In this document: one piece after another, positions 43,595-52,293 of the stretch
Numbering within the stretch: position 1 is the first letter of the stretch
Layout: each line of letters opens with the position of its first letter
From: Paraburkholderia domus
Lineage (GTDB): Bacteria; Pseudomonadota; Gammaproteobacteria; Burkholderiales; Burkholderiaceae
Length of the DNA: 64,000 bases
Direction of reading: 5' to 3'
Assembly: GCF_905220705.1 (NCBI RefSeq)
Contig: NZ_CAJNAT010000028.1
Span: 1-64,000 of the forward strand
Position numbers and translations under genes: made by a program
The notes under the pieces: generated by a model
Databases searched by the model: none
Told to the model about the DNA's origin: nothing
What the model saw: only the letters and a program-made list of their open reading frames with translations

Positions 43595-44982
43595 TAGAAG
43601 ATCTTCCCGGGGTTGAGGATCGCGCGCGGATCCAGCGCCGTCTTGATCAGCCGCATGGCCGTGATCTGCGCGTCGCTGCGCGTGTGGCCGAGGAAAGCCT
43701 TCTTCTTGACGCCGATGCCGTGCTCGGCGGACACCGAGCCGTGAAATTCGCGCGTCACGTCGTAGATCACATTGTCGATCTCGTCGTGCAGTCGCCCTTC
43801 CGAACCGGGGATATCGACAACGATATGGAGGTTACCGTCGCCTAGGTGCCCATAGATCATGACTAGCGCATCAGGCCACCGTTCCTGCAAACGTTGCTCG
43901 CAACGCGCGGCCACCTGCCCGACATCGCTGATCGAGAAGCTCACGTCATATGCGCTATGGTGCGGAATAAACTTCGGATACTCGCCGGGCGCATCGCGGA
44001 TCGTCCAGAAAGCGAGCGCATCCGCTTCGGACTGCGCAAGCGCCGCATCGCTGACCACGCGCTCTTCGAGCATGTTGCCGAGAAACGCTTCGAATGCCTC
44101 GGCATGCGGTTCGGGATCGCTGCCCACACTTTCGAGCAGCACGTAGTAAGGATGGCGTTTGTCCAGCGGTGCGCGTAACTGCCCGAGATTCGCCAGCACG
44201 GCATCGTAATAGCCGGCCCACATCACCTCGAAAGCGGACACGCCAGCGGACAGCTGCGCCTGAGAGCTGGCCAGCAATTTCGTTACAGCGTCGTAGTCGG
44301 GCAATGCGCACCATGCGGTGGCGACGGCCGTCGGCCGTGGACGCAAGCGCAGCACTGCCCGCGTGATCACCGCAAGCGTGCCCTCGCTGCCGATCAGCAG
44401 ATGCCGCAGATCGTAGCCGCTGTTGTTCTTGATCATCTTGTGCATGCCGCTCGTCACTTCGCCGTTCGCGAGCACCGCTTCGATACCAAGCACCTGGTCG
44501 CGCATCATGCCGTACTTGATCACACGATTGCCGCCCGCATTGGTCGCGAGATTGCCGCCGATGGTGCAACTGCCGCGCGCGCCGAGGTCGAGCGGAAAAT
44601 AGAAGCCCGCGTCGAGCGCGGCCTCCTGAATGACCTGCAGGGGTACGCCCGCCTCGACCGTCATCGTCGCTGAAGTGCGATCCACTTCCACAATCCGGTT
44701 CATCCGCTCGAGGCTCAGCGCCACCTCGCCGCCAAGCGCGTTCGCGCCGCCGACGAGACCCGTCAGACCGCCCTGCGTCACGACGGGCTGAGAGAACGCG
44801 TGGCACACGCGCAACGCCCTGGCCACGTCCTCTGTACTGCGCGGCCGGATCAGGGCGGCCGGCACCGCGCCAGGCACCCCGCTCCAGTCCTGCAGCTGGC
44901 GGCTGCCGAACCCGGCCGGCAACTGCACGAGATCCGCGCCGAGCTCGGCGAGCAGCGCATCGATTACTGTCGATTCCGACAT
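43594..44982 (-). CDS. FAD-linked oxidase, GlcD / D-2-hydroxyacid dehydrogenase family
   Basis: Protein of 462 residues. The FAD-binding PCMH-type domain covers about residues 35-215 (VVTQGGLTGLVGGAN, RGSCTIGGNLATNAGG) and the C-terminal oxidase domain holds MIYGHLGDGNLHIVV and SAEHGIGVKKKAFL. Relatives oxidise glycolate, D-lactate or D-2-hydroxyglutarate. GGAAAC precedes the ATG. In this block, with an aldehyde dehydrogenase and a phosphoglycolate-phosphatase-like gene, glycolate or a sugar acid is a plausible substrate. Confidence 0.88.
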   Translation of the reverse strand: MSESTVIDALLAELGADLVQLPAGFGSRQLQDWSGVPGAVPAALIRPRSTEDVARALRVCHAFSQPVVTQGGLTGLVGGANALGGEVALSLERMNRIVEVDRTSATMTVEAGVPLQVIQEAALDAGFYFPLDLGARGSCTIGGNLATNAGGNRVIKYGMMRDQVLGIEAVLANGEVTSGMHKMIKNNSGYDLRHLLIGSEGTLAVITRAVLRLRPRPTAVATAWCALPDYDAVTKLLASSQAQLSAGVSAFEVMWAGYYDAVLANLGQLRAPLDKRHPYYVLLESVGSDPEPHAEAFEAFLGNMLEERVVSDAALAQSEADALAFWTIRDAPGEYPKFIPHHSAYDVSFSISDVGQVAARCEQRLQERWPDALVMIYGHLGDGNLHIVVDIPGSEGRLHDEIDNVIYDVTREFHGSVSAEHGIGVKKKAFLGHTRSDAQITAMRLIKTALDPRAILNPGKIF

Positions 44983-45037
44983 GTCAGGTTTCCGTTGTTT
45001 CAGATGTGCGTTTTCCGTAGCGTGCGAGCACGACCGT

Positions 45038-45826
45038 TCACCAGATCGTGTAGCCGCCGTCTATTACCAAGTCCGAGCCCGTCATGAACGCGCTCGCTTC
45101 GGACGCGAGGAAGATCACACCCGGCGCGATCTCGTCGGGTGTCGCGAGCCGTCCCATCGGCGTGCCGTTCACCCAGGCATCGCGCCAGGCTTCGTTAGCG
45201 AGACCCGCCTGGGTCAGTTCGGTCGCGACGTAGCCGGGTGAAATCGAATTGACGCGAACCCGTCCCAACGCCCACTCCGCCGCCAGCGACTTCGTCAGAT
45301 GGATGACCCCGGCTTTCGACGCGTTATAAGAAGCCTGCGGTTGCGGACGATTTGCAATCGACCCGCTCATGCTCGCCACGTTGACGATGCTTCCGCCGCC
45401 CTGCTTCAACATCAACTGGCCGGCCTTGCGGCAGCAATAGAACACGCCGTCCAGGTTGACGGCCATGACGGCTCGCCACGCTGCATCGTCGGTATCGGTA
45501 GCGGCCGTGTTGCGCACGACGCCCGCGTTGTTGACCAGCACGTCGAGACGGCCGTGCCGGTCCACCACGGTGTCGAAAGCGCGTTCGATCGAGCGCGTAT
45601 CGGTCACGTCGAGTTGTACCGCATCCGCACCGATTTGCTCGCCGCAGCGTTGCGCGCCGTCGATATCTATGTCTGCAAGAACGACAATGCCGCCCGCGTC
45701 CTTGAGCCCGGCGGCAATCGCCCGTCCGATGCCACGCGCGCCGCCCGTGACGACACAGACTTTGCCGTCGAGACGAAAGCGCTCCATGGTCGCCCCCGCG
45801 TTATTGGAGTCCGATGCGTGAGCCAT
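45038..45826 (-). CDS. SDR family oxidoreductase (sugar or sugar-alcohol dehydrogenase candidate)
   Basis: Classical short-chain dehydrogenase of 262 residues: VVTGGARGIGRAIA, NNAGVV, then VASMSGS with SYNASKAGV giving the S-Y-K set, and SPGYVATELT. It ends DLVIDGGYTIW as usual. Its ATG lies one base after the rpiA stop (TGACATG). With xylulokinase and RpiA in the same block it probably oxidises a pentitol or tetritol to a ketose. A start at an internal ATG 13 codons on (MERFRLDGK) is possible. Confidence 0.88.
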   Translation of the reverse strand: MAHASDSNNAGATMERFRLDGKVCVVTGGARGIGRAIAAGLKDAGGIVVLADIDIDGAQRCGEQIGADAVQLDVTDTRSIERAFDTVVDRHGRLDVLVNNAGVVRNTAATDTDDAAWRAVMAVNLDGVFYCCRKAGQLMLKQGGGSIVNVASMSGSIANRPQPQASYNASKAGVIHLTKSLAAEWALGRVRVNSISPGYVATELTQAGLANEAWRDAWVNGTPMGRLATPDEIAPGVIFLASEASAFMTGSDLVIDGGYTIW

Positions 45827-45827
45827 G

Positions 45828-46577
45828 TCAGAACACCACGATGTCTGAAGATCCGTCGGCATGACCGACAATCATTTCATCGGCAATGCCGACGAACAGT
45901 CCGTTTTCGACCACGCCGGGAATCGCGTTGAAGCGCGGTGCGAGCACATGCGTGTCATGGATCGATTCGAGGTGGCAGTCGAAGATCCAGTTGCCGCTGT
46001 CGGTCACCAGACGCTCGCCGTCTTTCATCCGTGTCGTGATCTTCAGGTCCCGGGCATATCCCGCATCGGCCAGCAATTCGCGCAGCAAACGCTCGGTGCT
46101 CTGCCAGCCGAACGGAATCACCTCGACAGGCAGCGGGAAGCGCCCGAGACGCTCGAACACCTTCTTATCGTCCACTACCGCAACCATTTTTTGCGACGCG
46201 GCGGCCACGATCTTTTCCCACAGCAGGCACGCTCCGCCGCCCTTGATCATGCTTCCCTGGTGATCGATCTCGTCGGCGCCGTCGATCGTCACATCGAGCC
46301 GGTCCACTGCGCCAAGATCCGTGAGCGGCACGCCGAGTTCGAGTGCGAGTTCACGCGTTGCATTGGACGTCGGCACGCCGGCGATCTCGAAACCCTGCGT
46401 GACGCGTTGCGCGAGAGCGCGAACGAACCAGTGGGACGTCGTACCCGATCCCAATCCGACCTTCATGCCGGGCTTCAGGTAATGATCCACCGCCCTGATG
46501 CCGGATGCCAGCTTCGCCTTGTCCTGTTCGGACTGCGGCGTCATGCGCGCATAGCCAGGTTCGATATGAGTTGCCAT
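45828..46577 (-). CDS. rpiA: Ribose-5-phosphate isomerase A
   Basis: Interconverts ribose 5-phosphate and ribulose 5-phosphate. The protein has 249 residues with the RpiA motifs GLGSGTTSHWFV, TIDGADEID with the catalytic Asp, and KGGGACLLWEKIV. The N-terminus is about 20 residues longer than in enteric RpiA. GGAGAAG precedes the ATG. As a second, operon-borne copy it points to a pentose or pentitol entering through a pentulose phosphate. Confidence 0.93.
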   Translation of the reverse strand: MATHIEPGYARMTPQSEQDKAKLASGIRAVDHYLKPGMKVGLGSGTTSHWFVRALAQRVTQGFEIAGVPTSNATRELALELGVPLTDLGAVDRLDVTIDGADEIDHQGSMIKGGGACLLWEKIVAAASQKMVAVVDDKKVFERLGRFPLPVEVIPFGWQSTERLLRELLADAGYARDLKITTRMKDGERLVTDSGNWIFDCHLESIHDTHVLAPRFNAIPGVVENGLFVGIADEMIVGHADGSSDIVVF

Positions 46578-46616
46578 TCACTTCTCCATGTGTCGAGGTA
46601 TTCGAGCCACAAGTGC

Positions 46617-47462
46617 TCAGTCCATAAACTTGTTGGTCAGCCACGGGTCGAGCGCCGCCAGATTGTCAGGCAGCTCGTGGCCCTGCCGGCTGCCCAGCAT
46701 CGCCACCAGCATGTTGACGACCAGCAGATGATTGATACGCGCTGTCAAAGGGGTATAGAGCTCGGTGTTCTCGTAGGCCGGCACGCCGATGGTCAGATCG
46801 CAGGCCTGTGTGAGCCGCGAGCCCGGCGCGGTAATCGCGATCGTGTAAGCGCCCTTTGAACGCGCGATCGAGGCGGCCTCCACGAGCGACTTCGTCGCGC
46901 CTGAGTGCGAAAAGAACACCGCAACTTCATCGCTGCGCAATGTGGGCACGAGCAATAGTTGCTTCTGCGCCTCCATGACCGCGCGGCAACGCAGGCCCAG
47001 CCGGAACAGCTTGTGTTCGGCATCGAATGCGATCGTTTCGGAAATGCCGAGGCCGAACAGGAATACACCGCGCGCTTCCATCAGCTTGCTCACGGCCTTG
47101 TCGATTGCCGCCGCGTCGACGTCCGACGCAAAGCGCTGGATCGCGTGCAGCGAGTTGGTGACGACCTTGGCGCACAGGCTTTCCGGAGAATCGGCCAGCG
47201 TGATGGTCTCGTAATCGAACGGTGCCTGCGGAATCAGGCCCTGCGCCAGGCGCACCTTGAAATCCTGATAGTCTTCGCAGTCGAAACGCCTGAAAAAGCG
47301 CACTACCGTTGGATCACTGGTGCCTGACGCACGCGCGAGCTCGGCCATGCTCATCTTGATCACGGCCTCCGGATCGCCGAGCACGACATCGGCAATCCGT
47401 TCGGCTGGACCGACGAGCTGCGAGCGCTCCATCGCGATGCCGCGGAGTAGATCATTTCTCAT
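46617..47462 (-). CDS. MurR/RpiR-family transcriptional regulator
   Basis: Protein of 281 residues: an N-terminal HTH_6 domain (MSMAELARASGTSDPTVVRF) and a SIS domain that binds phosphosugars (GVFLFGLGISETIAFDAEH, VFFSHSGATKSLVEAA). The start at 47462 overlaps the end of the phosphatase gene and has GGGAA upstream. RpiR proteins sense phosphorylated sugars, which fits control of this block by a pentulose phosphate; the palindrome at 55077-55091 is a candidate site. Confidence 0.9.
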   Translation of the reverse strand: MRNDLLRGIAMERSQLVGPAERIADVVLGDPEAVIKMSMAELARASGTSDPTVVRFFRRFDCEDYQDFKVRLAQGLIPQAPFDYETITLADSPESLCAKVVTNSLHAIQRFASDVDAAAIDKAVSKLMEARGVFLFGLGISETIAFDAEHKLFRLGLRCRAVMEAQKQLLLVPTLRSDEVAVFFSHSGATKSLVEAASIARSKGAYTIAITAPGSRLTQACDLTIGVPAYENTELYTPLTARINHLLVVNMLVAMLGSRQGHELPDNLAALDPWLTNKFMD

Positions 47463-48174
47463 CGTTTTCCCGGTTGATTTGAACAACCGTGTTTTCGCAC
47501 AGAAAACGTAATTCGCCAAATGACCCGAGCCGTTCCGAAGCGGGCACCGGGACTTTCCTGCCGCCGCCCCAATCCACGATCAGGCAGCGCACTTCGGCGC
47601 GGCGGCCGCATTCGGCGTCGATCGGCGTGTCGCCGACAAAGATAGCCTCGCCCGGATCGACGCTCATGCGGCTCAGCGTCTCGAGCAAATGCTGCGGCGC
47701 GGGTTTGCGCTTCTCCAGCGCGTCACCGCCGACAATCGCGTCGAAGTAATCGCGCAAACCGAAATGCCGGAGAACGGCTTCCGCGATAAGTTGGGCCTTG
47801 TTCGTGCAGATGCCGAGCCGCACACCCGCAGCATGCAGCACTGGAATCATTTGGGCCGCGTCGGCGAAGAGCGTCGAGTGCCGCACCGGGGTGGCGCGGT
47901 ACACCGCGAGATACGCCTCCACGTCAGCCGCGACGCGTGCGGGCGTCGCCGCGACGCCGAGCGCTTCGTACAGGTTGGCGACGAGTCCGTACGATCCTTC
48001 CCCGATAAACTGTTCGACGAACTCGACCGTTTGCGGCGCAATGCCATGCGTGGCGAGCACCTGGTTGAGCGACTCCGCGATATCGGGCGCGCTGTCGACG
48101 AGTGTTCCGTCCAGATCGAATACCACGCCGACAATCGGTTGGCGGGCGCTGGCAAGCGCATCAGAAGCGTTCAT
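47452..48174 (-). CDS. gph: HAD-family phosphatase, phosphoglycolate phosphatase-like
   Basis: Protein of 240 residues. HAD motif I is FDLDGTLVDSAPD, motif II GICTNKAQ, motif III with KRKPAPQHLL, motif IV FVGDTPIDAE. The SAPDIAESLN stretch is typical of Gph, which removes phosphate from 2-phosphoglycolate. In a sugar block it could instead act on another small phosphosugar. It overlaps the RpiR gene by 11 bp. Confidence 0.85.
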   Translation of the reverse strand: MNASDALASARQPIVGVVFDLDGTLVDSAPDIAESLNQVLATHGIAPQTVEFVEQFIGEGSYGLVANLYEALGVAATPARVAADVEAYLAVYRATPVRHSTLFADAAQMIPVLHAAGVRLGICTNKAQLIAEAVLRHFGLRDYFDAIVGGDALEKRKPAPQHLLETLSRMSVDPGEAIFVGDTPIDAECGRRAEVRCLIVDWGGGRKVPVPASERLGSFGELRFLCENTVVQINRENDEK

Positions 48175-48193
48175 AAGTTTGGCCGTGTGAAGT

Positions 48194-49753
48194 TCAGACA
48201 GGACGGGACGCTTTGCTGTCGCGTCGCGGCGGCGTGACAGGCGGCTCGAGGGCGATCTGCTCGAAAATCTGCCGTAGCGTGTCGTAAAGGCCGCGAAACG
48301 TCGCGAACCTCGCATCGTAGAGCGGGCCGAGTGAGCGGTCGGGCTGATGGCGGCTCACGATACGCAGGCAACCGACGGCTTCGTCAAGCGAGGCCCAGCG
48401 TCCGCTGCCCACACCCGCCGCCAGGACAGCTCCATGGGCGCCCCCTTCGGCGGAACCGGTGACCGTGCTCACTTCGCATTGCTGTACATCGGCCAGAAGC
48501 TGCAGCCAGAAAGGCTCGCTGGTCGCTCCGCCCGATACGCGCAACTCACGTCCGCCAAGCCCCGCTGTCGCGCACAACGACGCGATGCTTCGCAGGTTCA
48601 GCAACACACCTTCCATCGTGCTGCGCACGAGATGCGCGCCCGTGTGCAGCGTCGTGAGACCGATCCACGCGCCACGTCCGTTCGCGCTGATGTGCGGGCA
48701 CCGCTCGCCCAACAGGTAAGGCAGGAACAGCAGCCCCGCGGCGCCCGGCTCGGTGCTGCGGGCAAGCTCGACGAGCGCAGCGTAGCTGGGCAGCGTGCGT
48801 TCGCGATCAAACTGCACGAGTGCGTTGCGCAGCCATTCAAATGCACCGCCCGCACTCAGCGTCACGCCCATCACGTGCCATCGTCCCGGCGCGTTACCGC
48901 AGGAAATCTGCAGGCTGCCGTCGGGAACCGGGCATTCGCGGCCGCCTGCCGCGACTATGCCCGCTGTCCCGAGCGTCACACCGAGGGTGCCGCGATCAAT
49001 CACGCCCATCGACGTCGTCTGGATGACCGAGTCGCCGCCGCCGCCGAAAACCGGCGTATACGCCGGCACGCCCCACCGCTCGGCCAGCTCGGGCAACAGC
49101 GTTCCCGTCCGTTCCGACGACTCGACGACATCCGGCAGCAGACTGGGCGGCAGATCGAGCAACGACAGCAGTGGCGCCGACCATGTGCGGTTGCGCACGT
49201 CGAACAGCCCCGTGCCCGACGCGTCGGACACGTCCGTCACGAATTCACCCGTCAGGCGATAGCGCAGATAGTCTTTCGGGTTCAGCATGTGGCGCATCCG
49301 CGCGAATAGTGCGGGCTCGTGCTCACGCATCCACAGCAGTTTGCCGGCCGTGAAGCCGGGCAACATGCGGTTCTGCACGAGTTGCAGCAAACCTTCGAGG
49401 CCACCGGCCCGCGCGGTGATGTCGTCGCACTGCGGCGCAGCGCGCTGGTCGCACCAGAGAATCGCCGGCCGCAACACCGCACCGTTCCCGTCGAGCGGCG
49501 TCAGGCCATGCATCTGCCCACTCAGGCCGATCCCTTCGATCGCGCGCCGGTCCGGCAATGCGGCCAGCACCTGCTCGACCGCACGCTGAGCGGCGTCCCA
49601 CCAGTGCGCAGGATCCTGTTCGGCCCAACCCGGTTGCAGCGACACCACCGGGTAACCGACCAGCGCCTTCGCCGTCACGTTGCCCTGCCTGTCCACCGCA
49701 ATCGCCTTGCAGGCCGACGTGCCAATATCGATTCCCAGCAACCAGCTGTCCAT
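48194..49753 (-). CDS. xylB: Xylulokinase (FGGY family)
   Basis: Phosphorylates D-xylulose or a related ketose. The protein has 519 residues. Seen: GIDIGTSACKAIAVD (phosphate-binding loop), GLSGQMHGLTPLD and ILWCDQRA typical of XylB, and GGGGDSVIQTTSMG with the catalytic Asp, then FLPYLLGERCPH. The start at 49753 has CGGAGTC upstream. It lies between the aldehyde dehydrogenase and phosphatase genes with gaps of 11-20 bp. Confidence 0.92.
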   Translation of the reverse strand: MDSWLLGIDIGTSACKAIAVDRQGNVTAKALVGYPVVSLQPGWAEQDPAHWWDAAQRAVEQVLAALPDRRAIEGIGLSGQMHGLTPLDGNGAVLRPAILWCDQRAAPQCDDITARAGGLEGLLQLVQNRMLPGFTAGKLLWMREHEPALFARMRHMLNPKDYLRYRLTGEFVTDVSDASGTGLFDVRNRTWSAPLLSLLDLPPSLLPDVVESSERTGTLLPELAERWGVPAYTPVFGGGGDSVIQTTSMGVIDRGTLGVTLGTAGIVAAGGRECPVPDGSLQISCGNAPGRWHVMGVTLSAGGAFEWLRNALVQFDRERTLPSYAALVELARSTEPGAAGLLFLPYLLGERCPHISANGRGAWIGLTTLHTGAHLVRSTMEGVLLNLRSIASLCATAGLGGRELRVSGGATSEPFWLQLLADVQQCEVSTVTGSAEGGAHGAVLAAGVGSGRWASLDEAVGCLRIVSRHQPDRSLGPLYDARFATFRGLYDTLRQIFEQIALEPPVTPPRRDSKASRPV

Positions 49754-49764
49754 GACGACTCCGT

Positions 49765-51207
49765 TCACGCGCCGTGATGCACGCGCAGGTGTTTCAGATG
49801 CAGATAGCCTTCAAGACCTTCGTGCCCGTGCTCGTATCCAATGCCGCTCTGCTTGCGACCGCCATACGGTGCGTTCATGATCCCCGCGTCAACGTTGTTG
49901 ATCGCCACGCTGCCGAATTCGAGCCCGCGTCCGATCTCGAACGTCTCGCGCAGATCCTCCGTATACGCGTAGGCCGCGAGCCCAGCGGGTGTCCCATTAG
50001 CCAGTTCGATCGCTTCGTCGAGCCTCGCGAACGGTGCTACGCCAACAACTGGACCGAACGTCTCTTCGTGCATCACCAGCATCTGCTGCGGACAGTCCGC
50101 AAGCACGGTAGGCGCATAGAACAGGCCCTTTGAATCGCCGGTGCGACTGCCGCCACACAGCACGCGCGCGCCTTGTTTCCGCGCGTCGGCCACGTGACGC
50201 TCCACTTTATCCACGCCAGCACGCGTAGCCATCGGCCCCACGTCGGCCTGCTCGTCGATGAGACCGTCGGCGACGACCAGCGTCGCCGCGCGCGCTGCCA
50301 GCATGTCGACAAACGCCGCGTACACGGATTCATGGACGTACGCGCGATTGATCGCGATACAGATCTGCCCGGCATTGCGAAATCCGCGGCGCAATGTACC
50401 CGCCACGGCCTTCTCGATATTCGCATGCTTCGTCACGACGATCGGACAGTTGCCGCCGAGCTCCAGCGAGAACGGCGTGATACCCGACACCGTTCGGTAG
50501 ATGTCTTCGCCCGCCGCTCCCGAGCCCGTGAAGGCGACTTTGTCGACGTCCGGGTGCCCGACCAGTTGCTTCCCGGTCTGACGAGCGCCGGTCACGAGAT
50601 TCGCCACGCCAGCGGGCACGCCTGCCGCATGCACACAACGGAACAGCGCGACCGCAGACGATGGTGTGTATTCCGACGGCTTCACGACGATCGTGCATCC
50701 AGCGGCGAGCGCAGCCGCAAGCTTCCAGCCGATCAGCTCGACCGGATAGTTCCAGGGCGCGATCGCCGCCACGACGCCGACCGGCTCACGCTCGATGATG
50801 CTCGTGAAACCGTCCTCCTCATTCGGAATCGTTGCGCCGAATACACGCACGGCTTCTTCCGCGTAGTAATGGAACGCCTTCGCGAGCTTGCGCACTTCAC
50901 CGAGCGCTTCGTCGAACGGCTTACCCATTTCTTCCGTGATGGTCGTCGCAATCGTCCGCTCATCATTGTCGATTTCGTCCGCAATCCGATGCAGCACTTG
51001 TGCCCGCTTGAACGGATTCGTCCGACGCCAGCCCGGCCATGCGCGTCGCGCCGCTTCGACTGCCCGATCGACGACTACGGCCCCTGCTTCGGGCGCGCGT
51101 GCCACCACTTGGCCGGTGGCGGGATTGATTACGTCGATCCACTCAACGACGCCGTCGTTCGACATCTGGCCGTCGATATATTGCGTACATTCCCTGATGA
51201 CTGTCAT
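49765..51207 (-). CDS. NAD(P)-dependent aldehyde dehydrogenase
   Basis: Protein of 480 residues of the succinate-semialdehyde/lactaldehyde/glycolaldehyde dehydrogenase group. Seen: AIAPWNYPVELIGWKLAAAL, AFTGSGAAGEDIY, catalytic Glu in SLELGGNCPIVV and catalytic Cys in NAGQICIAINRAYVH. Substrate is not readable from sequence; glycolaldehyde is plausible given the neighbouring phosphatase and GlcD-like oxidase, which would finish a two-carbon branch. No strong ribosome site precedes the ATG. Confidence 0.88.
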   Translation of the reverse strand: MTVIRECTQYIDGQMSNDGVVEWIDVINPATGQVVARAPEAGAVVVDRAVEAARRAWPGWRRTNPFKRAQVLHRIADEIDNDERTIATTITEEMGKPFDEALGEVRKLAKAFHYYAEEAVRVFGATIPNEEDGFTSIIEREPVGVVAAIAPWNYPVELIGWKLAAALAAGCTIVVKPSEYTPSSAVALFRCVHAAGVPAGVANLVTGARQTGKQLVGHPDVDKVAFTGSGAAGEDIYRTVSGITPFSLELGGNCPIVVTKHANIEKAVAGTLRRGFRNAGQICIAINRAYVHESVYAAFVDMLAARAATLVVADGLIDEQADVGPMATRAGVDKVERHVADARKQGARVLCGGSRTGDSKGLFYAPTVLADCPQQMLVMHEETFGPVVGVAPFARLDEAIELANGTPAGLAAYAYTEDLRETFEIGRGLEFGSVAINNVDAGIMNAPYGGRKQSGIGYEHGHEGLEGYLHLKHLRVHHGA

Positions 51208-51243
51208 ATCGGTTATTCCAAAAAGTACCCAGTAACGTCAGGC

Positions 51244-52272
51244 TCAGCGACTCGCGAACTTCACGCGCACAGCATCGACCGCAACCGCGACAAAAATCAG
51301 GATGCCGCCGATCATCTGCACGTAGAACGAAGGAACCGACGTAATCGCAAGACCGACGTGAATGACGGTTAGCAACAGTACGCCACCCAGGATGCCCGCC
51401 GTGCTCCCACGGCCACCGAACACGCTGACTCCACCGATGATCGGCGCTGCGATCGCATAGAGTTGAAACCCCTCGCCCTGATCGGACGTGATGGCCATCT
51501 GCCACGCCGCTAGCAGATAACCCGCTATGCCGGACAGCAGGCCGGAAAGCGTGAATGCAATAATCTTGACCCGATTGACCCGAATACCTGCGGAATTCGC
51601 GGCGAGCACGTTGCCGCCTGTTGCATAGAGCTTGCGACCCAGCACGGTACGACGCAGCAGGAACGCCATCCCGATGAGAGCAATCACGAACACGATCGGC
51701 ATTACCGGCCAGTTATCGATCGTGTACTGCCCGATCCAGATATAACCGTCCGACATGTCCGAGATCGTGTTTCCTTGTGTGGTCGCGAGCAAGGCACCCT
51801 GCAGGAAAATCATCATCGCGAGCGTCTCGATCAGCGACACCATCCTCAACCGCGTCACGCACAGCCCGTTGATGAAACCGATCGCGGTAGCCACCAGAAT
51901 GCCGACCGGCACACCAACCATCGCCGGCACCCCAAAGCGGGTCGACAGCAATGCGCCCACGGCTGCGGAAAATCCCATGTTGCTCGCGATCGACAAATCG
52001 ATCTCGGCAACCATCAGCGGCAGCGACACGGCGAGCGCTAGCAGCCCCAGCACGGTGGATTGCAGGATGACATTCTGGAAATTCGACACCGTGAAGAAGA
52101 ACGGGTTGAGCACGCCAAAAATAATGATCAGCGCGGCGAGCCAGATCCAGACGACGTTCTGGAACAGCCATTGGCCGGTGGACTGCCGGGACGACCGTCG
52201 GGTAGCAGCTGGGGCCGTTGCCGCGCTGCTCGCGGCGGCCGTGCCAGCAGGAGAATTGTTGTGACTTTGCAT
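51244..52272 (-). CDS. Ribose-type sugar ABC transporter permease
   Basis: Membrane protein of 342 residues with about nine hydrophobic segments and family motifs VAEIDLSIASNMGFSAAVGA, GRKLYATGGNVLAANSAGI and AIAAPIIGGVSVFGGRGS. The first ~30 residues are an Ala/Ser-rich cytoplasmic tail. GGAGAC precedes the ATG. It forms an importer with the ATPase and binding-protein genes upstream. Confidence 0.92.
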   Translation of the reverse strand: MQSHNNSPAGTAAASSAATAPAATRRSSRQSTGQWLFQNVVWIWLAALIIIFGVLNPFFFTVSNFQNVILQSTVLGLLALAVSLPLMVAEIDLSIASNMGFSAAVGALLSTRFGVPAMVGVPVGILVATAIGFINGLCVTRLRMVSLIETLAMMIFLQGALLATTQGNTISDMSDGYIWIGQYTIDNWPVMPIVFVIALIGMAFLLRRTVLGRKLYATGGNVLAANSAGIRVNRVKIIAFTLSGLLSGIAGYLLAAWQMAITSDQGEGFQLYAIAAPIIGGVSVFGGRGSTAGILGGVLLLTVIHVGLAITSVPSFYVQMIGGILIFVAVAVDAVRVKFASR

Positions 52273-52293
52273 GTTGCCGTCTCCAGTATGTAA

